Positions 7,599-16,641 of a stretch of 21,228 bases of DNA are shown in pieces. This DNA comes from JBBQYA01 sp038209155 (GTDB lineage Bacteria > Bacteroidota > Bacteroidia > Sphingobacteriales > Sphingobacteriaceae). The notes under the pieces were generated by a model. That model was not told the origin of the DNA and did no database searches. It saw only the letters and a program-made list of their open reading frames with translations. The stretch is from positions 1-21,228 of the forward strand of contig JBBQYA010000049.1 of assembly GCA_038209155.1 (NCBI GenBank), in the 5' to 3' direction. A program made the position numbers and the translations under genes. Every line of letters starts with the position of its first letter. Position 1 is the stretch's first letter.

Positions 7599-9229
7599 GT
7601 AGCGGGAATAAATTTTTTGTAAATAGATCTTAATATTAAAATAAATAAAATAATAGCGGCAAATATAGAAGCAAGTTTCGGAATCCAATCACCATATTCT
7701 ACATAAAATGTGATTTCATCATTCAAATTTAAATTTGCTGATAAAGTAGTTTGTGTCCACCATTTAGATTCTGCCATCACCTCTCCTCGTTGATTTATGA
7801 AACTACTTATGCCTGTATTAGCACATCTGGCAATACTTCTTCTTGTTTCTATTGCTCTTAATTTTGCGTAAAGCGCATGTTGCTTATGTCCAGATGTATT
7901 TCCCCACCAGCCATCGTTTGTAATAATAAATAAAACTTGGGCACCATTTTTAACATATTCTGCAACGTATTCTCCATAAATAGACTCGTAGCAAATAATA
8001 GGTGCTACACCAATTCCGGCTTGCGAAAAAAACACCGTTGGATTTTTGTCTTTTCCTAAACTTCCCATGCTTCCACCTAAATTAATTGCTAACGGCTCCA
8101 AAAATTTCAAAGCATTTGGGTAAGGCATTTGTTCCACTCCAGGAACTAATTTTGATTTATGATAAATTTGTGTCCCAGATGAATTTTCGATAAAAATAGC
8201 TGTATTAAAAACATCATAGTACTCTTCTGACTCTTCATATTTTCTAGCAGTGCTGGTTTCTTTCGTTGAATAGCTTTTAAAAGTATTGGCACCAGTTAGT
8301 AAATTTCCATTTTTATAAGGCAACAAAAAATCTTTGGCAGAATTAATAAAAAAATCTTTTTGAATACCAACCTCATCTATATTTTGAGGAATAGCTGTTT
8401 CTGGCCAAATAAAAAATTCTGTATCTGGTTTTCCTGCTTTTTTTGATAATGCGATTAACTTTTCTAATTGTTGAGTGGGTGTCATACTTCCAAATTTTTC
8501 TCCATACGGATCTATATTTGGCTGCACAATTACTACACTGGTTGTATTTTCTTTTTCTAGATATTGATCAAAAATAGTTAATGAAAATAAAATAGGTATT
8601 AAAACTAAAAAAATAATTTGAACGGTAGGAGCTATTAATCGCAAATAAGATTTACTACTTTCTATATTAGAATTAGATTCTTTAAATTTAATCCACAATT
8701 GAAATGCGATAACATTTATAATTAAAACCCATAAGCTTCCACCATAAACTCCTGTGTATTCATACCACTGAATCCAAGTATGATAATTGGCAAATCCATT
8801 TCCTAAAGTAAGCCAAGGGAAGTTTAAATCCCAATTTGCATGCAAATACTCATAAGCAAGCCATAGAAAAACAAAGGCCGTTAAAGCACTTTTTAAACCA
8901 ACAATTTTTTTTATTCTATGATAGAAAACAAATGTCATCGTCATTAATAATGAACCTAGTAGAATTGCTACAATAGCACCAAATAAAGAAGCATTATAAA
9001 TCCAATAAATAGTTAAAGAATTAAATATAAAAAATGCAATAAATGCATGTCTAAAAACAGTAGCTGTTTGATCTTTTAAATCAGAATCTGCAATGTTTTT
9101 TTCCATAATAAAAAGTGGAACCAGAGCAATAAAAAGAAATGGAGCCAAAGGTAATGGAGGCCATGCAATACATAAAAGTAAACCCGCAATGACGGGTAAA
9201 TACAAATTTTTATCTAGGCTAATTTTCAT
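7595..9229 (-). CDS. lnt: Apolipoprotein N-acyltransferase
   Basis: Lnt is the inner-membrane enzyme that transfers the third acyl chain from a phospholipid to the N-terminal cysteine of lipoproteins. The 544-residue product has an N-terminal membrane domain of several helices (about 8-220), a periplasmic nitrilase-like domain (about 230-505) and a last membrane helix near 520-537. The nitrilase catalytic triad is Glu277 (IWPETAI), Lys358 (YHKSKLVPGVE) and Cys413 (IICYES). The segment after the lysine reads LVPGVE where E. coli has LVPFGE; I believe this is normal in Bacteroidota. The gene starts 4 nt after rsmI and its stop overlaps the start of an OmpA-family lipoprotein gene, so enzyme and a likely substrate are encoded together. 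Confidence 0.95.
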   Translation of the reverse strand: MKISLDKNLYLPVIAGLLLCIAWPPLPLAPFLFIALVPLFIMEKNIADSDLKDQTATVFRHAFIAFFIFNSLTIYWIYNASLFGAIVAILLGSLLMTMTFVFYHRIKKIVGLKSALTAFVFLWLAYEYLHANWDLNFPWLTLGNGFANYHTWIQWYEYTGVYGGSLWVLIINVIAFQLWIKFKESNSNIESSKSYLRLIAPTVQIIFLVLIPILFSLTIFDQYLEKENTTSVVIVQPNIDPYGEKFGSMTPTQQLEKLIALSKKAGKPDTEFFIWPETAIPQNIDEVGIQKDFFINSAKDFLLPYKNGNLLTGANTFKSYSTKETSTARKYEESEEYYDVFNTAIFIENSSGTQIYHKSKLVPGVEQMPYPNALKFLEPLAINLGGSMGSLGKDKNPTVFFSQAGIGVAPIICYESIYGEYVAEYVKNGAQVLFIITNDGWWGNTSGHKQHALYAKLRAIETRRSIARCANTGISSFINQRGEVMAESKWWTQTTLSANLNLNDEITFYVEYGDWIPKLASIFAAIILFILILRSIYKKFIPAT

Positions 9230-9233
9230 CTAT

Positions 9234-9929
9234 CTAATTACGATCTAAACCTGTATGAACACAAATAACAATTTCTCCTTTTACTGTTTTACTTTCGAAA
9301 TATACTTTCAAATCTGCTGCCGTTCCTCTTTTTGTTTCTTCAAAAACTTTTGATATTTCTCTGGAAACAGACACCAAACTACTCTCTGGAAAATACAAAA
9401 TAATCTCCTCTAAAAATTTTACTAAACGATGTGGAGATTCATAAAATATAATGGTTCGAGATTCTAGAGCCAATAATTTAAAACGTGTTTGCCTACCCTT
9501 TTTGACTGGAAGAAAACCTTCAAAAACAAATTTATCGCATGGAAAACCAGAATTTACCAAAGCAGGAACAAATGCAGTAGCACCGGGTAAACAGTCAATA
9601 ATAATATTAAATTTTAAAACTTCTCTTATTAATAAAAAACCTGGGTCAGAAATTCCCGGTGTGCCAGCATCGGTAATTAATGCAATATTGCTACCCATCA
9701 ACAAAAATTTTACAATTTCTTTAAGCGATTGATGCTCATTGTGTTGATGATGTGCTAAAACTCTATTTTCTATTTGGAAATGCTTTAATAAAACGCCACT
9801 TGTTCGAGTATCTTCTGCTAAAATTATATCTACTTCTTTTAGAATACGAATGGCTCGTAAGGTTATATCTTCTAAATTTCCAATGGGTGTGGGTACTAAA
9901 TACAACTTACCTGCAACTGGATTTGACAT
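9234..9929 (-). CDS. rsmI: 16S rRNA (cytidine1402-2'-O)-methyltransferase
   Basis: RsmI methylates the 2'-O of C1402 in the decoding centre of 16S rRNA using S-adenosylmethionine. The 231-residue protein is slightly short for the family (many are about 225-290) but has the full tetrapyrrole-methylase-type core: LYLVPTPIGNLEDITLRA at 9-26, the ILAEDTRTS segment near 37-44, and the glycine-rich SAM-binding loop ITDAGTPGISDPG at 85-97. The C-terminal extension present in longer homologues is lacking; Bacteroidota RsmI proteins are often of this short form. The gene follows the glycosyltransferase by 56 bp and precedes lnt by 4 nt. Confidence 0.93.
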   Translation of the reverse strand: MSNPVAGKLYLVPTPIGNLEDITLRAIRILKEVDIILAEDTRTSGVLLKHFQIENRVLAHHQHNEHQSLKEIVKFLLMGSNIALITDAGTPGISDPGFLLIREVLKFNIIIDCLPGATAFVPALVNSGFPCDKFVFEGFLPVKKGRQTRFKLLALESRTIIFYESPHRLVKFLEEIILYFPESSLVSVSREISKVFEETKRGTAADLKVYFESKTVKGEIVICVHTGLDRN

Positions 9930-9985
9930 CTTAAAAATTAGAATAGTGTATAAGAAGAATAAGTTGAAAGGTACAAAATAAGTGC

Positions 9986-11467
9986 TTAATTACTTTTTAA
10001 TTCCATAATATAGAATTCTCCTTCTCTATTCATTTCATTATTGATATAAGGTTTTAGCTTTTGATTATTATGCAAAGTACTATCGTTACTTATTAAATAT
10101 TTGGCTCCTCTTCTTATAAAGTTTTCGATTATAATTTCGCCTTTTTTAATTCTAAATAATGAATCAGAATTTTCAAATCCAAAGCCTTTTTGTTTTAAAA
10201 AATAAAAATATATGCATCCAGAAATATCAGGCCCAACTATACATAGCTGCTTTTCTGGAATATTACTAATTAATTGATTGACCTGTTTTTCGTTATAAAG
10301 TTCGATAGGAACACCTGTACTACCTAAATATCTTGGTGGAATAATTCTTAATGCTGCTAGTATAGGTTGTAGCGTTAATAATGTCAAAACCACCCATCTA
10401 AATTTAGTTTCGTATAATTTTAAACCTCCATATCCAGCAATTAAAAACAAAAGAATAAGAAAAGGAATTAGGTAATACGTGTGATATATCATCTGCTCTA
10501 ATTCGATAAAATAGTAAATTAATAAGCCGCAGAACCAACCTAGAAAGGGCAGAAAAAGAACATTTTTATGGGTTTTATTTTTAATAAAGAAATAGATTCC
10601 AATTGCCACCAAAACCGTTGTAGAATAACCTAATAGCAGCTCGGGAAAGTTTCTTAATAAATTTTTTCCAATTGTATTGATAGCAATAAAAATATCATTA
10701 GACGGTCGAAATACTAAACCGAAGTCTTCTAGACCAGAAGATAAAATTAATTGAGAAGCATAATAATACCACGAAAGTGTAATACCAACAGAAATAAAAG
10801 CAAAGACCGCCAATAATATAATTTTTGTTTTATTTAATTCTTTTGATCTGAGGACAAAAACAGCAATAGGAAAACCAATAGCTAAAAACTGGATTTTTGT
10901 TAAACCGGCTAGGGTTGTAAAAAACAGTGCTAGAAAAAATGATAAATAGTCATCGCTTTTAAACCACTTTAAAAAATAATATAATCCCCATACTGAACTT
11001 GCTAACGCCAAAATATCTGGTAAGGCAGCTATTCCAAAATAAAATAATTCTGGACTCCAAGTATAAGAGAATGCAGAAATGGCAGCAGCAACTGGTGATT
11101 TAAATAAAAACAATGTAAGCAAATACATTCCGAAAACACCTGTAAAAGAAATAAGTAAAGCGGTAACTCTATGAACCCAATCGTGCTCGCCAAATAAATG
11201 ATAAAAACAGGCAACTAAATATTCATACGATGGGAATTGCATACCGGTAACCCCATCTGAATCCAATCTTCTATCTACCCTAGGTCTAAGAATATTCATG
11301 TCTTCTAAATAAAAATTTCTTGCCACTGCAAGCGTATTACATTGCCTCCAAACATGAATACTTCTGGGTGGCATATTTAAAAAAGGAAGGTGAAGAAGAA
11401 AACTTAAACTAAAACAAAAGGCTAAAACGATCTTTTTTTGTTGAATTATAGAAGAAAAATATTTCAT
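9986..11467 (-). CDS. GT-C type membrane glycosyltransferase (GT39/ArnT-like)
   Basis: The 493-residue protein begins with a membrane helix (about 13-30) followed by a first large loop with HVWRQCNTLAVARNF and a conserved tract (about 60-75) that includes RPRVD, RRLDSDG and QFPSYEY. About ten further hydrophobic segments follow, and the last 120 residues form a soluble tail. This is the layout of polyprenyl-phosphate-dependent GT-C enzymes such as PMT/ArnT-like proteins, which move a sugar from a lipid carrier onto a lipid, glycan or protein on the periplasmic face. Acceptor and sugar cannot be told from sequence. Acidic residues in the first loop (for example in RVDRRLDSD) are candidates for the catalytic base. 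It heads the leftward rsmI-lnt-lipoprotein run and is divergent from serS across 140 bp. Confidence 0.75.
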   Translation of the reverse strand: MKYFSSIIQQKKIVLAFCFSLSFLLHLPFLNMPPRSIHVWRQCNTLAVARNFYLEDMNILRPRVDRRLDSDGVTGMQFPSYEYLVACFYHLFGEHDWVHRVTALLISFTGVFGMYLLTLFLFKSPVAAAISAFSYTWSPELFYFGIAALPDILALASSVWGLYYFLKWFKSDDYLSFFLALFFTTLAGLTKIQFLAIGFPIAVFVLRSKELNKTKIILLAVFAFISVGITLSWYYYASQLILSSGLEDFGLVFRPSNDIFIAINTIGKNLLRNFPELLLGYSTTVLVAIGIYFFIKNKTHKNVLFLPFLGWFCGLLIYYFIELEQMIYHTYYLIPFLILLFLIAGYGGLKLYETKFRWVVLTLLTLQPILAALRIIPPRYLGSTGVPIELYNEKQVNQLISNIPEKQLCIVGPDISGCIYFYFLKQKGFGFENSDSLFRIKKGEIIIENFIRRGAKYLISNDSTLHNNQKLKPYINNEMNREGEFYIMELKSN

Positions 11468-11539
11468 ATTTACACCGTAAAACTAAATAAAATACCTTAT
11501 AAATAGCTTTTTACAATAATGAAAGAGGAAATAAATCAA

Positions 11540-11571
11540 TTTGAGAACTACAGAATCAAAAATTACCTTTG
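11540..11571 (+). promoter_or_regulatory. Bacteroidota-type promoter for serS
   Basis: The sequence has TTTG at 11540-11543, a 20-nt spacer, and TACCTTTG at 11564-11571, an exact match to the TAnnTTTG -7 element used by the Bacteroidota primary sigma factor. Transcription would start near 11577-11580, giving a leader of about 30 nt before the serS ATG at 11608. It is the only promoter in the window where both elements match this well. Confidence 0.7.
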
Positions 11572-11607
11572 TGATCAATTTTCAATTTTAACAATAGAAA
11601 AAAATTC

Positions 11608-12879
11608 ATGCTTCAGGTAAACTATATCCGCGAAAACAAAGAGGAAGTTCTAAACAGATTACAAATCAAAAATTTCAAACAGCCTGAATTAGTTCATCAG
11701 GTAATAGAATTAGATGATTTGAGAAAACATACTCAGTCTCAATTAGACTCAACACTTGAAAAAGCCAAAAATCTTGCAACACAGATTGGAGCATTCATGA
11801 AATCTGGAAATAAACAAGAAGCAGAAAATTTAAAAATTGAAAACGTTCAACTAAAAGAATTTGCTAAAACATTTAGTGATAAATTAGATGAAATTGAATT
11901 GGAATTAAAAAATATGCTTTATTTAATTCCAAATATACCGTCTGTAAAAGTACCTAATGGTTTTGGAGCTGATGATAATGAAATAGTTTTAAGCCATGGA
12001 AATATACCTTCCTTATATTCAGGTGCAACTCCGCATTGGGAACTCGCAACAAAATATAATTTAATTGATTTTGAATTAGGAAATAAAATTACAGGAGCTG
12101 GGTTTCCAGTTTATAAAGGTAAGGGCGCAAAATTACAAAGAGCATTGATCAACTTTTTTTTAGCAGAAGCAGAAAAAGAAGGATATGAGGAAGTGCAGCC
12201 ACCCATTTTAGTAAATGAAGCTTCTGGGTATGGTACAGGCCAATTACCAGATAAAGAAGGGCAAATGTACTTTGTAGGAATAGATAATTTATACCTTATT
12301 CCTACAGCGGAAGTTCCTATTACTAATCTGTATAGAGATGTGATTTTAAAGGAAGAAGAAATGCCAATTAAAAATGCTGGATACACTCCATGTTTTAGAA
12401 GAGAAGCAGGTTCTTATGGAGCTCATGTTCGTGGTTTGAATCGATTGCATCAATTTGATAAAGTTGAAATAGTACAGGTTGTACATCCTGAAAGTTCTTA
12501 TGAAATTTTGGAAAAGATGAGTTTATATGTTCAATCCTTATTGCAAAAATTGGAATTACCTTACAGAGTTTTACGATTATGCGGTGGCGATATGAGTTTT
12601 GCTTCTGCACTTACTTATGACATGGAAGTTTACAGTGCTGCTCAAGAAAAGTGGTTAGAAGTTAGTTCAGTTTCAAATTTTGAATCATTTCAAGCAAACA
12701 GATTAAAACTTAGATACAAAAACAAAGAGGGTAAAAATAATTTATGTCATACATTAAATGGCAGTGCTTTGGCTTTACCTAGAATTGTAGCTTCCTTATT
12801 AGAAAACAATCAAACTTCAGAAGGTATTTTAATTCCGAAGGCTTTGCAACCATATACTGGTTTTACAATTATATCCTAA
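11608..12879 (+). CDS. serS: Seryl-tRNA synthetase
   Basis: This class II synthetase charges tRNA-Ser with serine. The 423-residue protein has the usual N-terminal antiparallel coiled-coil arm (about 30-105) that grips the long variable arm of tRNA-Ser, then the catalytic core with the serine-binding TAEVP loop (233-237), motif 2 CFRREAGSYG (262-271) and motif 3 GSALALPR (385-392). It is complete and of normal length. It has its own promoter just upstream and a strong hairpin terminator directly after the stop, so it appears to be transcribed alone. The start ATG gives the family-typical N terminus (MLQVNYIRENKEEV). Confidence 0.97.
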   Translation: MLQVNYIRENKEEVLNRLQIKNFKQPELVHQVIELDDLRKHTQSQLDSTLEKAKNLATQIGAFMKSGNKQEAENLKIENVQLKEFAKTFSDKLDEIELELKNMLYLIPNIPSVKVPNGFGADDNEIVLSHGNIPSLYSGATPHWELATKYNLIDFELGNKITGAGFPVYKGKGAKLQRALINFFLAEAEKEGYEEVQPPILVNEASGYGTGQLPDKEGQMYFVGIDNLYLIPTAEVPITNLYRDVILKEEEMPIKNAGYTPCFRREAGSYGAHVRGLNRLHQFDKVEIVQVVHPESSYEILEKMSLYVQSLLQKLELPYRVLRLCGGDMSFASALTYDMEVYSAAQEKWLEVSSVSNFESFQANRLKLRYKNKEGKNNLCHTLNGSALALPRIVASLLENNQTSEGILIPKALQPYTGFTIIS

Positions 12880-12892
12880 ATAAATTAAACTT

Positions 12893-12931
12893 AAAGATGG
12901 TTTGTATCTAATATTACAAACCATCTTTTTT
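12893..12931. terminator. Hairpin terminator between serS and the photolyase gene
   Basis: A perfect 14-bp inverted repeat (12893-12906 with 12915-12928) encloses an 8-nt loop and is followed on the plus strand by further T residues. It lies 13 nt after the serS stop and touches the stop codon of the convergent photolyase gene. It should terminate serS efficiently. On the minus strand the following T-rich stretch is broken, so termination in that direction is probably weaker. Confidence 0.85.
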
Positions 12932-14489
12932 AAAAATCGAGTTTACTTTGCTTTTTATCTTTTAAGATTTTCTTTTTTATTACCAGTTTAGGAGAGTTGT
13001 TAGTGTGTTTTTCGATGATTCGCTCACCTTCCTCTTTTACTATTTTTCTTTTTCTAAATCCCCAAACAATATCGCTTGCATATTTTCTAGTTTGTTCTAC
13101 ATCCACAATCGGAAATGGATAATCTTTTCCGATCTCAACATTGTACAGGGTTTGTTCAATGCTGCTCAATTTCCAAGGTTCATGGATTAATTCTGCTGGA
13201 ATTAAAGATAATTCTGGAACCCATTGTTTTATAAATAATCCTTCGGGATCATGATCTTCAGAATTTTTAATTGGATTGTAAATTCTTATCGTATTTACAC
13301 CTGTAACACCCGCTTGCATTTGTATTTGCGGGTAATGTATTCCAGGTTCATAATCCAAAAATTGTCGAGCTAAAAAATGCTTTAATTCTCTCCAATCTTG
13401 AAATAAATTAAAAGTGAAAAAAGAAACAATCATAGCACGCATTCTAAAATTAATATAGCCAGTACTAATCAAACATCTAATACAAGCATCCACAAGAGGT
13501 ATACCCGTTTTTCCAAGCTCCCAAGCTTTAATAAATAAATCATTTCTGGGTTTAATTAATTCATCATATCCTCTATTTATATTTTCAAATTCCATCCTAC
13601 ATTCGTTTTCAAATTTTTGCATGAAGTGGCAATGCCAATGTAGTCTCGATGTAAAATTTGAAATCGCCCTTTTATTTTCAGAATCAGAATAGTGTTGAAG
13701 TGTAAATTGATAAACCATTCGCATACTGATGTTTCCATAAGCTAAGTAAGGCGAAAGTCTACTGCATGACTTTCTACTTAACAAAGGTTTTGAAATATTT
13801 TTGCTATAATTTACATGACGAACTTTTGCAAATGTTTCCATGTATTTCCAAGCCAATGTTTCACCCCCTTGTTGAAAGTTTTTATCTTGAATGGTAAATT
13901 CCTTTGGGATTTCTTTTCCTTTTAATAATTCAAATAAACTTAATTCAAGATTTAAAATATTCCAATTTTCTTCTTCCACAAATTTTGGAAATTCTTTCAT
14001 TTTCTGTTCCCATTCCTGTTGCCAATTTTTACGAGATTTCAAATTCCTAACCACTCCGTGCAACTGGTATTCTTCCCATTTTATTTTATGATCCTTGCAA
14101 AATAAATGGATCTTTTTATCTCTTTGATAAGTTAAATTGTTTCCAATTTCTTGGTGCGAAAAAACGGTTTTTATTTGATAAGTTTTTTGCAGTTCATTGA
14201 AAACAAAAGAAGCTTCCTGATGAAAAATAAATAGTTGTGAATTCAAATCTTTAAGTTTCAATTGCATATCCATTAATGATTGGTAAACAAAACGCCAATG
14301 TCGAACATCACTGTCTGGATATGCTATGATGGATGGTTCAAAAAAGTAAATTAATAAAATTGGTAGTGAATCCTTTTGAGCGTAAAATAACGGCTCATGA
14401 TCTGTAAAACGAAGATCTCTTTTAAACCATACAATATTTATTAATTGTTTTTGATTTTCAATTATAGAATTCATATTAATTTTAAGCAC
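12930..14489 (-). CDS. Photolyase/cryptochrome-family flavoprotein
   Basis: The product is a flavoprotein of the DNA photolyase/cryptochrome family, expected to repair UV-induced pyrimidine dimers with blue light. The 519 residues show the N-terminal antenna domain (about 17-150, opening IVWFKRDLRFTDHEPL) and the C-terminal FAD domain (about 210-480) with SRLSPYLAYGNIS, GKTGIPLVDACIR, FRMRAM, DWRE (Trp366) and IRIYNPIKNSEDHDPEG. By hand alignment the stretch that in E. coli PhrB reads NNGGWQW is HYPQIQM here (385-391), so neither the FAD-proximal Trp nor the Asn near flavin N5 is conserved. The tail after 480 is rich in lysine and arginine. A second in-frame ATG at 14472-14474 is a possible start, as the first five residues are not needed. 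Repair activity is inferred, and a signalling role cannot be excluded. Confidence 0.85.
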   Translation of the reverse strand: MLKINMNSIIENQKQLINIVWFKRDLRFTDHEPLFYAQKDSLPILLIYFFEPSIIAYPDSDVRHWRFVYQSLMDMQLKLKDLNSQLFIFHQEASFVFNELQKTYQIKTVFSHQEIGNNLTYQRDKKIHLFCKDHKIKWEEYQLHGVVRNLKSRKNWQQEWEQKMKEFPKFVEEENWNILNLELSLFELLKGKEIPKEFTIQDKNFQQGGETLAWKYMETFAKVRHVNYSKNISKPLLSRKSCSRLSPYLAYGNISMRMVYQFTLQHYSDSENKRAISNFTSRLHWHCHFMQKFENECRMEFENINRGYDELIKPRNDLFIKAWELGKTGIPLVDACIRCLISTGYINFRMRAMIVSFFTFNLFQDWRELKHFLARQFLDYEPGIHYPQIQMQAGVTGVNTIRIYNPIKNSEDHDPEGLFIKQWVPELSLIPAELIHEPWKLSSIEQTLYNVEIGKDYPFPIVDVEQTRKYASDIVWGFRKRKIVKEEGERIIEKHTNNSPKLVIKKKILKDKKQSKLDF

Positions 14490-14678
14490 CTATTTCGAAT
14501 GAAATCAAATTAAGATACTTAATAAAAAGCAAGAAAAAGATTTTATGTTTTAAAAAATGATTAGTTCTTAAGAATAAAATATTTTATATTATTTAATTTT
14601 TTTTTCTTTAATTATTCTAAAGTAAAAATAGTTTATTTTAGAAATTTATAATACACCTTTTATTGAGTTAAGTTTTTT

Positions 14679-16640
14679 ATGAAACCGTTATTTTTCTTTT
14701 CTCTCCTATCCATTATGATTTTAAAACCTACAATTTCAGTTTCTCAACTAGAAAATTATCCAATTTATGAAGGAAGTGATTTAGGGTTAACTTTAAACGG
14801 TGAGAAAACAGCAATAAAAGTATATGCTCCAAAAGCAATAGAGGTAATTATCAGTTTTTATAAATCTGGAATTGGATCTGATAAAATAAATGAATCTAAT
14901 TTATCTAAAAGTGTAAATGGGACATGGGTATTTAATTCAAACGAAAATTTAATCGGATTATACTATACATTAAAAGTAAATATAAATAATAAATGGAGTG
15001 ATGAGGTTTGTGATCCTTATGCAAAAATGGTTGGTATTAATGGCAAAAGAGCATATTTTGGAGATATTAATCAAAGCAATCCTTCAGGTTGGGAAAAGGA
15101 TAAATCACCTTCTATTAAAAATTCACATGAATCCATAATTTATGAATTACAAATTAGAGATTTTTCTACAGCTGCTAATTCAGGAATTAAAAACAAAGGT
15201 AAATTTTTAGCTTTCACAGAAATTAATACCAAAACCCCTGATGGATACTCAACTGGAATTTCTTATTTAAAAGAATTGGGGGTAACGCATATTCATATCT
15301 TACCATTTTTTGATTTTAAATCTATAGACGAAAGCAATTCAGAAAATAAATATAATTGGGGTTATGATCCATTAAATTATAATGTGCCAGAAGGATCATT
15401 TTCAACTAATGCAAATGATCCATTTGTCAGAATTAATGAAGCAAAACAGATGATTAAAAGCTTGCATGATAATGGATTAAGAATAGTAATGGATGTTGTT
15501 TATAATCATACCGGAAATACTGAAAATTCAAATTTTAATCAGCTTGTACCTAATTATTATTATAGACTTAAACCAGACGGGAGTTTTAGTGATGCAGCAG
15601 CTTGTGGAAATGAAACAGCATCCGAAAAACCCATGATGCAAAAATTTATCATAGAATCACTTGTTTTTTGGGTAAATGAATATCATATAGATGGTTTCAG
15701 ATTTGATTTAATGGGAATTCATGATATAGAAACCATGAACAAAATTTCTGACACTTTACACAAAATAAAGCCTGATATTCTTTTATATGGAGAAGGTTGG
15801 ACGGCAAAAGAAAGTCCTCTTCCAAGTAATGAGAGAGCATTAAAAGAGAATACATTAAGTCTAAACAAAATTTCTGTTTTCAGCGATGAGTTTAGAGATG
15901 GAATAAAAGGTAAATGGAACGAGCCAACATCGAAAGGCTTTGTTTCAGGTAATTTTTCAGAAATTGAAAGTGTGAAATTTGGAATTGTAGGAGCAGTGAA
16001 TCATCCGCAGATTGATTATAACAAAGTGAATTACAGCAAAAAAGCTTGGGCAAAAGAAGCAAGTCAATGTATTGCTTATGTTTCCTGCCATGATGATTTA
16101 ACTTTGTTTGATAAAATTAATTTAGCAAATCCAAAAGCTGAAATAAAGATAATCCAGAAAATGAATCGTTTATCTAATACGATAGTTCTCACCTCTCAAG
16201 GCATTCCTTTTATACATGCAGGTGCAGAATTTTTCACTACAAAAAATGGAAACCATAATTCATATAATGCAGGCGATGCAACTAATCAGTTAAATTGGGA
16301 CAGAAGAAAAGAATATGCAGATGAGGTAAATTTTTATAAAGAATTAATTCAATTAAAGAAAACCTATAATGAGTTTAACCTGAATGATGAATTTATAATT
16401 AAAGAAAGAATCAAGTTTTTAGAAAACATGCCCGAAGGTATTATTGCCTACAGCATTGAGGCAGAAAACAAAAATTATAAAAGACTAATCATTTATATTA
16501 ACGCAAGAAATATTCCTTTTGAAATTAAAAATAAAAATTACAAAGAAATTTTTAACTGCCAAGGAACGATAAAAGAAAACGATAAGATTAAAAATTATTT
16601 TGTCGACTCTTATTCTGCATCTGTTTTTATGGAATATTAA
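14679..16640 (+). CDS. pulA: Secreted type I pullulanase (GH13)
   Basis: The enzyme should hydrolyse alpha-1,6 branches in pullulan, glycogen or starch. The 653-residue protein begins with a signal peptide (about 1-22, MKPLFFFSLLS onward), then a CBM48-like beta domain (about 30-120), then the GH13 barrel. The pullulanase signature YNWGYDP is present, followed by region I DVVYNH, region II GFRFDLMG with nucleophile Asp343, region III GEGW with acid/base Glu372, and region IV SCHDD with stabiliser Asp472. There is no lipobox, so it is probably periplasmic or released. No susC/susD-type genes adjoin it, so it is not part of a polysaccharide-utilisation locus here. Its stop lies 1 nt from the convergent egtD stop. 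The long AT-rich upstream region (14490-14678) must hold its promoter, but I see no clear consensus. Confidence 0.92.
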   Translation: MKPLFFFSLLSIMILKPTISVSQLENYPIYEGSDLGLTLNGEKTAIKVYAPKAIEVIISFYKSGIGSDKINESNLSKSVNGTWVFNSNENLIGLYYTLKVNINNKWSDEVCDPYAKMVGINGKRAYFGDINQSNPSGWEKDKSPSIKNSHESIIYELQIRDFSTAANSGIKNKGKFLAFTEINTKTPDGYSTGISYLKELGVTHIHILPFFDFKSIDESNSENKYNWGYDPLNYNVPEGSFSTNANDPFVRINEAKQMIKSLHDNGLRIVMDVVYNHTGNTENSNFNQLVPNYYYRLKPDGSFSDAAACGNETASEKPMMQKFIIESLVFWVNEYHIDGFRFDLMGIHDIETMNKISDTLHKIKPDILLYGEGWTAKESPLPSNERALKENTLSLNKISVFSDEFRDGIKGKWNEPTSKGFVSGNFSEIESVKFGIVGAVNHPQIDYNKVNYSKKAWAKEASQCIAYVSCHDDLTLFDKINLANPKAEIKIIQKMNRLSNTIVLTSQGIPFIHAGAEFFTTKNGNHNSYNAGDATNQLNWDRRKEYADEVNFYKELIQLKKTYNEFNLNDEFIIKERIKFLENMPEGIIAYSIEAENKNYKRLIIYINARNIPFEIKNKNYKEIFNCQGTIKENDKIKNYFVDSYSASVFMEY

Positions 16641-16641
16641 A

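Noticed and set aside
7599..7688. Upstream extension of the OmpA-family lipoprotein gene inside lnt
   Set aside because: It would bury the lipoprotein signal 30 residues inside the protein; the ATG pair at 7593-7598 gives a normal signal and lipobox.
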